From: Ruminiclostridium sp. | GTDB taxonomy: Bacteria; Bacillota; Clostridia; Oscillospirales; Ruminococcaceae | Assembly: GCA_024682455.1 (NCBI GenBank) | Contig: JAIKZF010000070.1 | Span: forward strand, 1 to 43,128 | Length of the DNA stretch: 43,128 bases | Direction: 5' to 3' | In this document: positions 17,134-24,362 of the stretch, piece by piece | How the letters are laid out: every line of letters begins with the position of its first letter | How positions within the stretch are numbered: position 1 is the stretch's first letter | The notes under the pieces: generated by a model | What the model was told of the DNA's origin: nothing | Seen by the model: only the letters and a program-made list of their open reading frames with translations | Database searches by the model: none | Made by a program: the position numbers and the translations under genes

Positions 17134-17907
17134 ATGGCATATATCACGGTAAAGCTTTCATCGGAGGCGCTCAACAGACAGGTCACGTTCGAGATGTTCC
17201 TGCCTGGAGACAACAGACTGCCGGAAAACGAATACAGAAAGCGTCCGACCCGCACGCTTCTGCTGCTCCACGGCTATACGATGAGCGGGTGGAACTGGGT
17301 CCCCGAGTGGCTGGCGGAGAAGTACAACTTCGCGGTGGTCGTCCCGAACGGCGAGAACTCGTTCTGGCTGGACGGGCTTTCGACGGGGCACAAATACTGC
17401 ACCTTCATAAGCGCCGAGCTGCCGGATTATCTGAAAAAGACCTTCGGGCTGGCAAACGACGCTTCGGATACCTGCGTCATGGGACTGTCTATGGGAGGCT
17501 TTGGAGCGCTGCATACAGCGCTGATACGCCCCGAGCGCTTCGGAAAGGCGGCGGCTCTGTCCTCCGCGCTGATAGTGCATGAGGTAGCGGGAATGGAGCC
17601 TGGCAGCGACAACGGCCACGCGAACTATGAGTATTACCGCGAATGCTTCGGCGAGCCCTCAAAGGTGCTCGGCAGCGACGCTGACCCCGAGGCTCTTGCC
17701 GACCGGCTGCTGAAAGAGGGAAGAAAGCTCCCGGAGATCTTCATGTGCTGCGGTACAGAGGACTTCCTTCTCGAAAACAACCGGGAATTCCACAGGTTCC
17801 TGACCGAGCGCGGCATCGCCCACGAGTACACCGAGGGTCCCGGGAGCCATGATTTCACTTTCTGGAACGAATACACGCCGAAGCTGATCGGGCGTATGTT
17901 CGGCTGA
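17134..17907 (+). CDS. Alpha/beta-hydrolase esterase (esterase D / CE1-like)
   Basis: This 257-residue cytoplasmic-looking hydrolase has the nucleophile Ser119 in GLSMGGFGA, Asp210 in CGTEDFLL and His239 in GSHDF, plus an oxyanion-hole region LLLLHGYTMSGWNW. The layout matches the esterase D / CE1 putative-esterase family, which includes acetyl- and feruloyl-esterases and S-formylglutathione hydrolases. Substrate is unknown; removal of acetyl or feruloyl groups from imported xylo-oligomers would suit a plant-polymer degrader (inference). The start has an AGGAGG site with ideal spacing. It stands alone between its own promoter and a weak hairpin. Confidence 0.82.
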   Translation: MAYITVKLSSEALNRQVTFEMFLPGDNRLPENEYRKRPTRTLLLLHGYTMSGWNWVPEWLAEKYNFAVVVPNGENSFWLDGLSTGHKYCTFISAELPDYLKKTFGLANDASDTCVMGLSMGGFGALHTALIRPERFGKAAALSSALIVHEVAGMEPGSDNGHANYEYYRECFGEPSKVLGSDADPEALADRLLKEGRKLPEIFMCCGTEDFLLENNREFHRFLTERGIAHEYTEGPGSHDFTFWNEYTPKLIGRMFG

Positions 17908-17913
17908 TATCGG

Positions 17914-17940
17914 GCGCGTCCGGACGGGCGCGCTTATTTT
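17914..17940 (+). terminator. Weak terminator after the esterase
   Basis: GCGCG (17914-17918) pairs with CGCGC (17929-17933) and is followed by TTATTTT. The stem is short, so termination may be partial. Confidence 0.45.
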
Positions 17941-17966
17941 ATAATAAAAATATCGTATTCCTGCTC

Positions 17967-17995
17967 TTTACTTTTTCCGCGGAATATGTTATAAT
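17967..17995 (+). promoter_or_regulatory. SigA-type promoter of the GGDEF/EAL gene
   Basis: TTTACT (17967-17972) and TATAAT (17990-17995), 17 bp spacing with extended TG. The spacer (TTTTCCGCGGAATATGT) resembles that of the GH9 promoter, but the upstream CTCCCA block is absent. Confidence 0.75.
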
Positions 17996-18078
17996 AAACT
18001 ATATAGACGATGATATGAAAAAAGACAGATATGATTTTTTTGTGTTCTGCCGCGCCGGAGCGGCGGAGGAGGTCATAA

Positions 18079-19764
18079 ATGGATAATGCTAAAACAGAGG
18101 CGTATTTTTCGCTGTTTGAAAGACTGATAGATTCAATGACCGCGCCCGACCGCTTTGTGCGGGAGGAGTTCATCGGCATACTCTCGGAGATCTGCGAGCT
18201 GTTCCATATCGCGAAGGGCGTGACCGAGTTCTACCGCAGCATCAGCGCCGAAAGAACGGGCGACGGCGAGGTGCTCGTCGATTACGACAACGGCAGAGGG
18301 GAAAAGGTGGTAATGTTCCGCCGCATAGTAACGCCCTCGATGTCCGTCATAAAGAGCACGCTCTATATGGCAGAGGAAGAGGAGCCGCTGTCCGAGGAGA
18401 ACTATTACCGCATCGACCTGATCCTGCGTGCAATGCTGAGCTTTGTCAGCCGCAACAGGCTCCAGAATCTTGTTGAGCGCTTCTCGTTCTACGATGACGA
18501 CGGCTATCCCAACCTGAACTACTTCATGCGCCACCTCGACAAGATGAACGAGAAGGGCGGGATCCCGGGGAATACCGCCATTCATTTCAATCTGCGGCAT
18601 TTCACGCTTATAAACCGGGAGATAGGCAAGCAGACCGGAGATATCGTTATGCGCCGTTACTTCGATCAGATGAGCAGACTTATCGGCGACAAGGGCGTAG
18701 TGTGCCGCGTCGGAGGCGATAATTTCACCGCGATATTCAGGAGCGAGCTGCTCCAGTCCGTACTGTTCGTGACCGAGGGCTTCCCCGTAGTGTACGACAA
18801 CGAGCGCGGCAAGCGGGTCATGGTATCCGCGAGCGTGGGAGTATTCGTTATCCCGGACGGTTTCAGATACGAGAAGCCCGCCGAGATAATCGGCAAGATC
18901 TTTCCCGTGGGGCAGGAGGCGAAGTTCTCGCCCGATACCAACATAGTTTACTACACCGAGGAGAACGATGTGCGCAAGGAGCGCATAATGAAGGTGCAAA
19001 GCCTCTTCGCAGAAGCTATGGACAACGACGAGTTCAGAGCCTACTATCAGCCGAAGGTCGATATCGAGACCGGCAGGATCGTGGGCGCGGAGGCTCTGTG
19101 CCGCTGGGTAAGGGACGGGAAGATCATTCCTCCCATAGAGTTCATACCGGTGCTGGAGCAGAGCACGGATATCTGCCGCCTGGACTTCCGTATGCTGGAT
19201 CTGGTGTGCAGGGATATACGCAGACGGCTGGACGCGGGCAGCCCCGTGGTTCGCGTCTCTGTCAACCTGTCGCGCAAGCACCTGATAGACGTTGATCTGC
19301 TGGAGCACCTGCTTAAGATAATCGACGACAACAGGGTACCGCACGAATATATCGAGCTGGAGCTGACCGAGACCACAACGGACGTGGAGTTCCGCGACCT
19401 TAAGCGCATAGTCGGCGATCTGCGAAGAGAGGGCATACATACCACGGTGGACGATTTCGGCATAGGCTATTCCTCGCTGAACCTGATACGCGAGATTCCT
19501 TGGGACGTGCTGAAGCTCGACCGCTGCTTCCTGCCCGCGGATAGTGACGCGGAGGACGTCAATACCGCCCTCATGTTCAGCCATGTCGTCTCAATGGCGC
19601 AGGCAATGGGACTTGAGTGCGTAGCCGAGGGCGTTGAGACCCACGGACACATCGAGCTGCTGAAAAAGAACAATTGCCGAATAGCGCAGGGCTTCTACTT
19701 CGACAGACCGCTGCCCTCCGAGGAATTTGAGAGGCGTCTCGACTCGCACGGATATGATGTCTGA
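18079..19764 (+). CDS. Degenerate GGDEF / EAL c-di-GMP phosphodiesterase
   Basis: This 561-residue soluble protein has an uncharacterised N-terminal sensor region (about 1-150), a GGDEF domain whose signature reads GGDNF (residues 211-215), and a C-terminal EAL domain from about 310. The EAL part keeps its marks: AEAL (Glu338), ELTETT, DDFGIGYSSL, KLDR and AEGVET, so it should hydrolyse c-di-GMP. The altered GGDEF probably no longer makes c-di-GMP and may act as a GTP-sensing regulator of the EAL domain, as known for other such proteins. Start has GGAGGAGG upstream. With the cyclase at 36983 it forms a potential make/break pair in this window. Confidence 0.9.
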   Translation: MDNAKTEAYFSLFERLIDSMTAPDRFVREEFIGILSEICELFHIAKGVTEFYRSISAERTGDGEVLVDYDNGRGEKVVMFRRIVTPSMSVIKSTLYMAEEEEPLSEENYYRIDLILRAMLSFVSRNRLQNLVERFSFYDDDGYPNLNYFMRHLDKMNEKGGIPGNTAIHFNLRHFTLINREIGKQTGDIVMRRYFDQMSRLIGDKGVVCRVGGDNFTAIFRSELLQSVLFVTEGFPVVYDNERGKRVMVSASVGVFVIPDGFRYEKPAEIIGKIFPVGQEAKFSPDTNIVYYTEENDVRKERIMKVQSLFAEAMDNDEFRAYYQPKVDIETGRIVGAEALCRWVRDGKIIPPIEFIPVLEQSTDICRLDFRMLDLVCRDIRRRLDAGSPVVRVSVNLSRKHLIDVDLLEHLLKIIDDNRVPHEYIELELTETTTDVEFRDLKRIVGDLRREGIHTTVDDFGIGYSSLNLIREIPWDVLKLDRCFLPADSDAEDVNTALMFSHVVSMAQAMGLECVAEGVETHGHIELLKKNNCRIAQGFYFDRPLPSEEFERRLDSHGYDV

Positions 19765-19766
19765 TA

Positions 19767-19795
19767 TTGACAATCCGGCGGATCTGTGATATAAT
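19767..19795 (+). promoter_or_regulatory. Strong SigA-type promoter of the Fic pair
   Basis: Consensus TTGACA (19767-19772) and TATAAT (19790-19795) with 17 bp spacing. The -35 begins 3 bp after the stop codon of the GGDEF/EAL gene. Confidence 0.85.
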
Positions 19796-19828
19796 ATGTC
19801 TATATAAGAACAGAAAAAGGTGATAACA

Positions 19829-20008
19829 TTGAATATCAATGAGCGTCTCATCTCCGAGGTGAACGGCTCCATGGCAATAGAGGGCATGGCTCTCACAAAG
19901 GCTGACCGGGAAAGAATGATAAGATATCTCGAAAAACCCGAGGATTTCGGCAGGATAATGAAGGAGATACTTCTGAAATATCAGACCGCGGAAAAGGATC
20001 ATGCCTGA
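19829..20008 (+). CDS. Fic antitoxin (VbhA-type, class I inhibitory helix)
   Basis: This 59-residue protein carries SMAIEG at residues 14-19, matching the [S/T]xxxE[G/N] motif by which VbhA-type antitoxins place a Glu into the Fic active site and block ATP binding. The rest is helical and charged. The likely start is TTG 19829, because AAGGTGA lies five bases upstream; a GTG at 19820 overlaps that site. It overlaps the fic gene by 8 bp, so antitoxin is made first and coupled to toxin translation. Recognition rests on the motif and position; the protein is too short for certain family placement. Confidence 0.78.
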   Translation: MNINERLISEVNGSMAIEGMALTKADRERMIRYLEKPEDFGRIMKEILLKYQTAEKDHA

Positions 20009-20687
20009 CAGATACGGTTATGACTTCGCGCACGATACCAAATACTGCGCTCCCGGTTCAACGATACTGAAAAACAAGCTCGGTATAACGGACGAGGAGC
20101 GTCTGCGTTCGGCGGAGCGCGAGATCACGGCGATGTGGCTGCTGAGGCTCAAAGCCGAGCCGGTGAAGGGCAGGTTCGACCTTGCTCATCTGTGTGCCAT
20201 ACACCGGAGAATGTTTTCGGACATCTATCCTTGGGCGGGTAAGTGCAGGACTGTGGATATCTCGAAGGGCAATTTCTTCTGCCGCTCGATCTTCATCGAG
20301 GAGTACGCGCGGGAGCTGTTCGGACGGCTCGCGGAGGAGAACTGGCTCATATATACGGAGAAGGAAACGGTCCCCGAAAAACTGGCATACTACCTCAGCG
20401 AGATAAATGTGCTCCACCCGTTCCGCGAGGGCAACGGCAGGACGCAGAGGCTTTTCATCGAATATCTGGGCTCGGTCGCGGGCTTCCACGTGGACTTTTC
20501 CGGCGTGGAGAGCGAGGAGATGGTGCTTGCCAGCGCCGACGCGTTCGCGAAGGACTACGGCAGACTTAACGCCATGTTCTCCCGGATATGCCGTCCTACC
20601 CGTGACGGCGCGCAGGAGCGTGCGATAAAGCTTTTCTTCGGCGCGAGGAGCGAGCAGCTGAAAAAATTCAGAGAAAACAGCAGATAA
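20001..20687 (+). CDS. fic: Fic-domain AMP transferase (toxin)
   Basis: This 228-residue protein carries the full Fic signature HPFREGNGRTQR starting at His139, the catalytic base, with the Asn-Gly-Arg loop for ATP phosphates. A flap region lies upstream (YPWAGKCRTVDISKGNFF). Fic enzymes usually transfer AMP to a hydroxyl side chain of a target; in VbhT/FicT-type toxins the targets are DNA gyrase and topoisomerase IV, which is only a suggestion here. No type IV secretion BID domain is present, so it looks like a chromosomal toxin-antitoxin module rather than an injected effector. The ATG lies inside the antitoxin 3' end. Confidence 0.92.
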   Translation: MPDRYGYDFAHDTKYCAPGSTILKNKLGITDEERLRSAEREITAMWLLRLKAEPVKGRFDLAHLCAIHRRMFSDIYPWAGKCRTVDISKGNFFCRSIFIEEYARELFGRLAEENWLIYTEKETVPEKLAYYLSEINVLHPFREGNGRTQRLFIEYLGSVAGFHVDFSGVESEEMVLASADAFAKDYGRLNAMFSRICRPTRDGAQERAIKLFFGARSEQLKKFRENSR

Positions 20688-20694
20688 AAAACGA

Positions 20695-20728
20695 CCGCCG
20701 TCCCCGCATTGCGCGGGGACGGCGGCTT
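20695..20728 (+). terminator. GC-rich terminator hairpin after fic
   Basis: A perfect 13-bp stem (CCGCCGTCCCCGC 20695-20707 with 20713-20725) with a five-base loop, followed by only CTTTG. It may also work as an attenuator for apbE, whose ribosome site starts about 10 bases later. Confidence 0.7.
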
Positions 20729-20751
20729 TGTGCGAAAGGACGGTGACAGCC

Positions 20752-21765
20752 GTGCGGGGAAGAAATAGGATATATACAGCCGCGGCTGCCGCTCTCCTGC
20801 TGTTTGCAGGGGCGTGCGGAGCCGTCCGGGAGGCTGAGAAGAGCGTTTTTGCCATGGATACCGTGGTGACGGTCAAGGCTTACGGCGACCGGTGCGGCGA
20901 GGCTGTAAACGCCGCCGCCGACAGACTGACGGAGCTTGAGCGCCGGCTGTCAGCGACGGACGCCGACAGCGATATCGGGAGGCTCAACGCCGCGGGCAGC
21001 GCCGCGGTCTCCGGCGATACCGCCGAGGTAGTTTCGCGGGCGCTGGAGCTCTGCGGGAGCACGGACGGCGCTCTGGACATCACGATATATCCCGTTGTGC
21101 GGGCGTGGGGCTTCACGACAGGGGAGTACCGCGTGCCCTCCGATGACGAGCTCGCAGCCGCCCTCGGAATGACCGGGTACGGGTCTGTGAGCGTGAACGG
21201 CGGCACCGTAAGCGTGCCGCCGGGGCGTATGCTCGACCTCGGAGCCTGTGCCAAGGGCTACGCAAGCGGCGAGATGCTGAAAGCAATGTCGGAGCTCGGC
21301 ATAACATCGGCGCTGGTGAATATCGGCGGGAACGTCCACGCCCTGGGCTCGAAGCCCGACGGAACCGACTGGACGGTAGGCATAGCCGACCCGTTCAGCC
21401 CGAACGAGCTTCTGGGGAAGCTGAAAATAAGCGGCTGCGCGGTGGTGACCTCGGGAGGCTATCAGCGGTACTTTAAGGACGACGCGGGGAATGTGTATAT
21501 CCACATAATCGACCCCGCGACCGGCAGACCTGCGGACAGCGGGCTCGTCTCGGTGACGGTCATAGGCGGGGACGGGCTGCTGTGCGACGCTCTCTCGACG
21601 GCGCTTTTCGTCATGGGCAGGGAGCGTGCCGAGGCGTACCTGCGCGGGCACGGCGGCTTTGATATGATACTTGTGACCGACGGAGGCGTCATAGCCGTGA
21701 CGGAGGGAATAGCGGACAGCTTTGAGAACGTATCGGGAATGCCGGTGGAGATAATATATGAGTGA
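20752..21765 (+). CDS. apbE: FAD:protein FMN transferase, lipoprotein
   Basis: This 337-residue lipoprotein (lipobox around FAGAC, then the mature chain with FAMDTVVTVKAYG) shows the ApbE order: N-terminal MDT motif, DLGACAKGYASG, LVNIGGNVHALG, VVTSGGYQRYF, and HIIDPATGRPA with the C-terminal DALSTALFVMG. ApbE splits FAD and attaches FMN to a Thr of target proteins on the outer face, as in Rnf, Nqr and extracellular electron-transfer flavoproteins. GTG 20752 is preferred (AAAGGA eleven bases upstream); GTG 20743 is an alternative. No flavinylated partner lies in the window. It overlaps the Gx transporter by 8 bp. Confidence 0.9.
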   Translation: MRGRNRIYTAAAAALLLFAGACGAVREAEKSVFAMDTVVTVKAYGDRCGEAVNAAADRLTELERRLSATDADSDIGRLNAAGSAAVSGDTAEVVSRALELCGSTDGALDITIYPVVRAWGFTTGEYRVPSDDELAAALGMTGYGSVSVNGGTVSVPPGRMLDLGACAKGYASGEMLKAMSELGITSALVNIGGNVHALGSKPDGTDWTVGIADPFSPNELLGKLKISGCAVVTSGGYQRYFKDDAGNVYIHIIDPATGRPADSGLVSVTVIGGDGLLCDALSTALFVMGRERAEAYLRGHGGFDMILVTDGGVIAVTEGIADSFENVSGMPVEIIYE

Positions 21766-22258
21766 TAAAAAAATATCCGCGAAAAAGCTCGCGGAATTGT
21801 CGCTGCTGACGGCGCTGGCGCTCATCATCTTTGTGGTGGAGCTCCGCATACCCGATTTGTCGCCCGTGCCGGGCGTGAAGCTCGGGCTCTCGAACATCGT
21901 GACCATGTACTGTCTGTACAGGTTCAGGCCGTGGGAGACCGCGCTCGTCGTATCGGCAAGGGTGCTCCTCGGAGCGGTGTTCGCGTCAAGCCCTGTGACT
22001 TTGATATTCAGCGCAGCGGGAGCGTTTTTGTGCCTCGCGGGGATGATACCGCTGTCACGGTTCCTGCCGAAGCTGCCGATATGGCTGTGCAGCATAATCG
22101 GCGCGGTGCTCCACAATATCGGGCAGGTCGCCGCCGCGGTGATATATATGGGCTCGTTCGCGCCGGTATACTACCTGCCCGTGCTGCTGATAAGCGGCTG
22201 CATCGCGGGCGCGTTCACAGGGCTCTGCGCACATTTCGTCACGGCGCGGCTTCGCTGA
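21758..22258 (+). CDS. Gx transporter family / heptaprenyl diphosphate synthase component I-like membrane protein
   Basis: This 166-residue protein has four to five membrane segments and the family features LxxLTALALIIFVVE, PGVKLGLSNIVTMYCL and ASPVTLIFSAAGAF, typical of the protein annotated as Gx transporter or Hpre_diP_synt_I. Its substrate is not established; S-component-like folds and frequent pairing with ApbE suggest uptake of a small precursor for membrane redox chemistry (inference). Its start overlaps the apbE stop by 8 bp, so the two are one operon. Its 3' end overlaps the convergent MBL gene by 20 bp. Confidence 0.82.
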   Translation: MSDKKISAKKLAELSLLTALALIIFVVELRIPDLSPVPGVKLGLSNIVTMYCLYRFRPWETALVVSARVLLGAVFASSPVTLIFSAAGAFLCLAGMIPLSRFLPKLPIWLCSIIGAVLHNIGQVAAAVIYMGSFAPVYYLPVLLISGCIAGAFTGLCAHFVTARLR

Positions 22259-23096
22259 CGGTTATTGTGCTGCCGTCGCAGGCGGTCACAATATTTCCGT
22301 TAAGGGTATCATAGCTTTTTATCGACAGCTCTGCCAGAAGGGCTGTCGTTTTTTCGTCGGCGGGCTCCGATGCCGAGACAGTCATTACCGAATATTTCGG
22401 TGACGCCGCCTCCAGCAGGTCGCCGAGGCGCTTTGAGAACTTCCCGTGGTGCGGGAGCTTGATCCAGTCGCAGTACCAGTCGGTGTCGGATTTCAGCATC
22501 TGCTTTATGCGGGCGTTCTCTATATCTCCGCAGAACAGAAACGTCCTGCTGCCGAACCTAATTTTCGTGACCAGCGAGAGGTTGTTGTCGTACTCCTTGT
22601 CCTCGTCCTTCATCAGCTTTTCGGGATCGTCGGCGGGATATACGGTAAGCTCCGCCGGGCCGAGCGTGAGCGAGGTCTGTTCCGTGACTGCGCGGGCTCC
22701 CGGCAGACCGTCTGCTGCCTTTGCGAAGCTCTCATATTCCTTGTTTGTGCCGGTATAGCCGGGATAGAGCACGGTGTCCGCGCCGAACTTTTTCAGCACC
22801 GCGGCGGCTCCTCCGACATGATCCTTGTCGAAGTGCGTTATCTGGAGGATATCGAGGCGGGTTATGCCGCGCTTGTCCAGCTCGGAGATCAGATGATCCC
22901 CGTCCGACGCCTCGCCGCAGTCTATGAGCATCACGCAGCCGTCCGTCCGTACAAGTATCGCGTCCGCCTTGCCTATGCCGAACACGGTTATCTCCGCCGA
23001 GGGCTCCGCCGCGGGAGGCGCGTCCCCCGCGCAGCCCGAAAACGCGAACAGCGCGGCAATAATGAGTATGAGAGCGATCAGACTGTGGTGCTTCAT
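22239..23096 (-). CDS. Metallo-beta-lactamase-fold lipoprotein (ComEC C-terminal-like)
   Basis: This 285-residue lipoprotein (FSGC, Cys22) contains the MBL zinc motif HFDKDHVGG and a later LPHHGKFSK motif, and resembles the free-standing version of the ComEC C-terminal hydrolase domain. In competent bacteria that domain is linked to degradation of the non-transported DNA strand; a nuclease or phosphoesterase role at the cell surface is therefore likely but unproven here. The start has AAGGAG eight bases upstream. It is transcribed against the Gx transporter with a 20-bp coding overlap. No other competence gene is in the window. Confidence 0.83.
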   Translation of the reverse strand: MKHHSLIALILIIAALFAFSGCAGDAPPAAEPSAEITVFGIGKADAILVRTDGCVMLIDCGEASDGDHLISELDKRGITRLDILQITHFDKDHVGGAAAVLKKFGADTVLYPGYTGTNKEYESFAKAADGLPGARAVTEQTSLTLGPAELTVYPADDPEKLMKDEDKEYDNNLSLVTKIRFGSRTFLFCGDIENARIKQMLKSDTDWYCDWIKLPHHGKFSKRLGDLLEAASPKYSVMTVSASEPADEKTTALLAELSIKSYDTLNGNIVTACDGSTITVSEAAP

Positions 23097-23166
23097 AAGC
23101 GAAACTCCTTGTAATATTTTCCTCTTGTCCGAATATTATTTAGTAATCACACCGAACGGAGGTAAT

Positions 23167-23640
23167 ATGATGAAGAACATAAAAATATGGGATGTCCTGA
23201 TATTCGTGCTTTCCGCGGAGCTGGCGGGAGCCGTGTCCGCGCTCATTGCGGGCGGGGATTTCGGCGCGTACTACGAAACGCTCGTGAAGCCGCCGCTTGC
23301 TCCGCCCGCGTGGCTGTTCCCGGTGATGTGGGCGGTGCTGTACGCGCTTATGGGGATATCGGCGTATCTGATAAACGAGTCCGGAGGCGAGCTGCGCAGA
23401 CCCGCGCTGATACTGTATCTCGCGCAGCTTTTCGCGAACCTGCTCTGGAGCCCCGTATTCTTCGGGCTGCGCTCCTTCGGCGGAGCCGTCGCGGTAGTTA
23501 TTGCCATGCTCGTGCTCGTTGTATGCATGGTGCTCGTATTCGGCAGGATACGCAGATGCGCGGCTTTGCTGAATATACCCTATGTGATCTGGACGGCGTT
23601 CGCGGCGTACCTCACGATAGGCTTCTGCGTGCTTAACTGA
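23167..23640 (+). CDS. tspO: TspO/MBR family membrane protein
   Basis: This 157-residue protein has five membrane helices and the TspO signatures KPPLAPPAWLFPVMW, LLWSPVFFG and IPYVIWTAFAAYLT. TspO binds porphyrins such as protoporphyrin IX and lipophilic ligands and is linked to tetrapyrrole or stress regulation. ATG 23167 has GGAGG five bases upstream; a further ATG follows directly at 23170. It is divergent from the MBL lipoprotein and its last 8 bp overlap the convergent Nudix gene. A clear promoter was not found in the short gap. Confidence 0.9.
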   Translation: MMKNIKIWDVLIFVLSAELAGAVSALIAGGDFGAYYETLVKPPLAPPAWLFPVMWAVLYALMGISAYLINESGGELRRPALILYLAQLFANLLWSPVFFGLRSFGGAVAVVIAMLVLVVCMVLVFGRIRRCAALLNIPYVIWTAFAAYLTIGFCVLN

Positions 23641-24109
23641 GCGTTCCGCAGCCGTCTGGCAGAGTCAGCTTCTCCCTTACCCTGCGCAGTACATATTCCG
23701 CGCGGCTCTCCATTTCCGGGAGCTCTCCGAGCGGGAAAAAACGCAGGCAGCTGCTCTCGTCATCGCTGACCGACGGCTCTCCGGATATGCCGACCGCCCG
23801 GTAGACAGCGGCGACGGTGTAGGTCTCGTCGCCGTTCGGATAACGGAAGTACATTTCAGAGCCGGAGATCACGTCAAGCAGCCGGAAGTGCTCCGCTTTC
23901 AGTCCCGTTTCTTCCCGCAGCTCGCGCGCGGCGGTCTCCTCAAGGCTCTCGCCGGGCTCCATGCCGCCGCCGATGATCCCCCATGTGCCTGTATCCGTGC
24001 GCAGGTTGAGCAGTATCTCGTTCCGGTCGTTCAGTACGACGACCGTAGCGCCCGTATTGATGACAGGGCTGTGTCCGATGTGTTTCCGCAGTTCCGATAT
24101 ATAGCTCAT
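23633..24109 (-). CDS. Nudix hydrolase
   Basis: This 158-residue protein contains a complete Nudix box (GGGMEPGESLEE followed by ARELREETGL, residues about 49-72), which binds Mg2+ and hydrolyses nucleoside diphosphates linked to another group. The opening GATVVVLNDRNEILLNLR is typical of the MutT-like, NADH- or ADP-ribose-type subgroups; the substrate cannot be read from sequence. ATG 24109 is preferred because GAGG lies seven bases upstream; ATG 24115 is too close to that site. It has its own promoter and its 3' end overlaps tspO by 8 bp. Confidence 0.88.
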   Translation of the reverse strand: MSYISELRKHIGHSPVINTGATVVVLNDRNEILLNLRTDTGTWGIIGGGMEPGESLEETAARELREETGLKAEHFRLLDVISGSEMYFRYPNGDETYTVAAVYRAVGISGEPSVSDDESSCLRFFPLGELPEMESRAEYVLRRVREKLTLPDGCGTLS

Positions 24110-24138
24110 GGTCATTCCTCATCAGTTTTTATAAGAGC

Positions 24139-24167
24139 ATTATAACACAGATCGTAGGAAAATTCAA
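24139..24167 (-). promoter_or_regulatory. SigA-type promoter of the Nudix gene
   Basis: On the - strand TTGAAT (24167-24162) and TATAAT (24144-24139), 17 bp spacing, extended TG. Confidence 0.8.
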
Positions 24168-24195
24168 GAGGCTGTGAAAATGCACAATATGCTAA

Positions 24196-24227
24196 AGCCC
24201 AAATTGTCGGAATTGACGATTAGGGCT
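24196..24227. promoter_or_regulatory. Imperfect 13-bp dyad upstream of the GH5 promoter
   Basis: AGCCCAAATTGTC (24196-24208) is mirrored by GACGATTAGGGCT (24215-24227) around GGAATT. One mismatch and one G-T pair interrupt it. It ends 28 bp before the GH5 -35 box and could be an operator for the cellulase or the divergent Nudix gene; a terminator is unlikely since no T run follows. Confidence 0.5.
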
Positions 24228-24255
24228 TGCCGCGAAAATGTATGTCCGTAAAAGC

Positions 24256-24284
24256 TTGACATGCCGTGAAAAATGTATTATAAT
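24256..24284 (+). promoter_or_regulatory. Strong SigA-type promoter of the GH5 cellulase
   Basis: TTGACA (24256-24261) and TATAAT (24279-24284), 17 bp spacing. The transcript should begin near 24291, directly followed by an 8-bp stem-loop CATAGGCG/CGCCTATG (24298-24305 with 24314-24321), a placement typical of 5' mRNA-stabilising hairpins. Confidence 0.85.
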
Positions 24285-24362
24285 ACTGTTTAAGAAGCAT
24301 AGGCGGACAGGTGCGCCTATGTGATAAAACGATTACACAAACGGACGTCAAAAGGTGGATTT

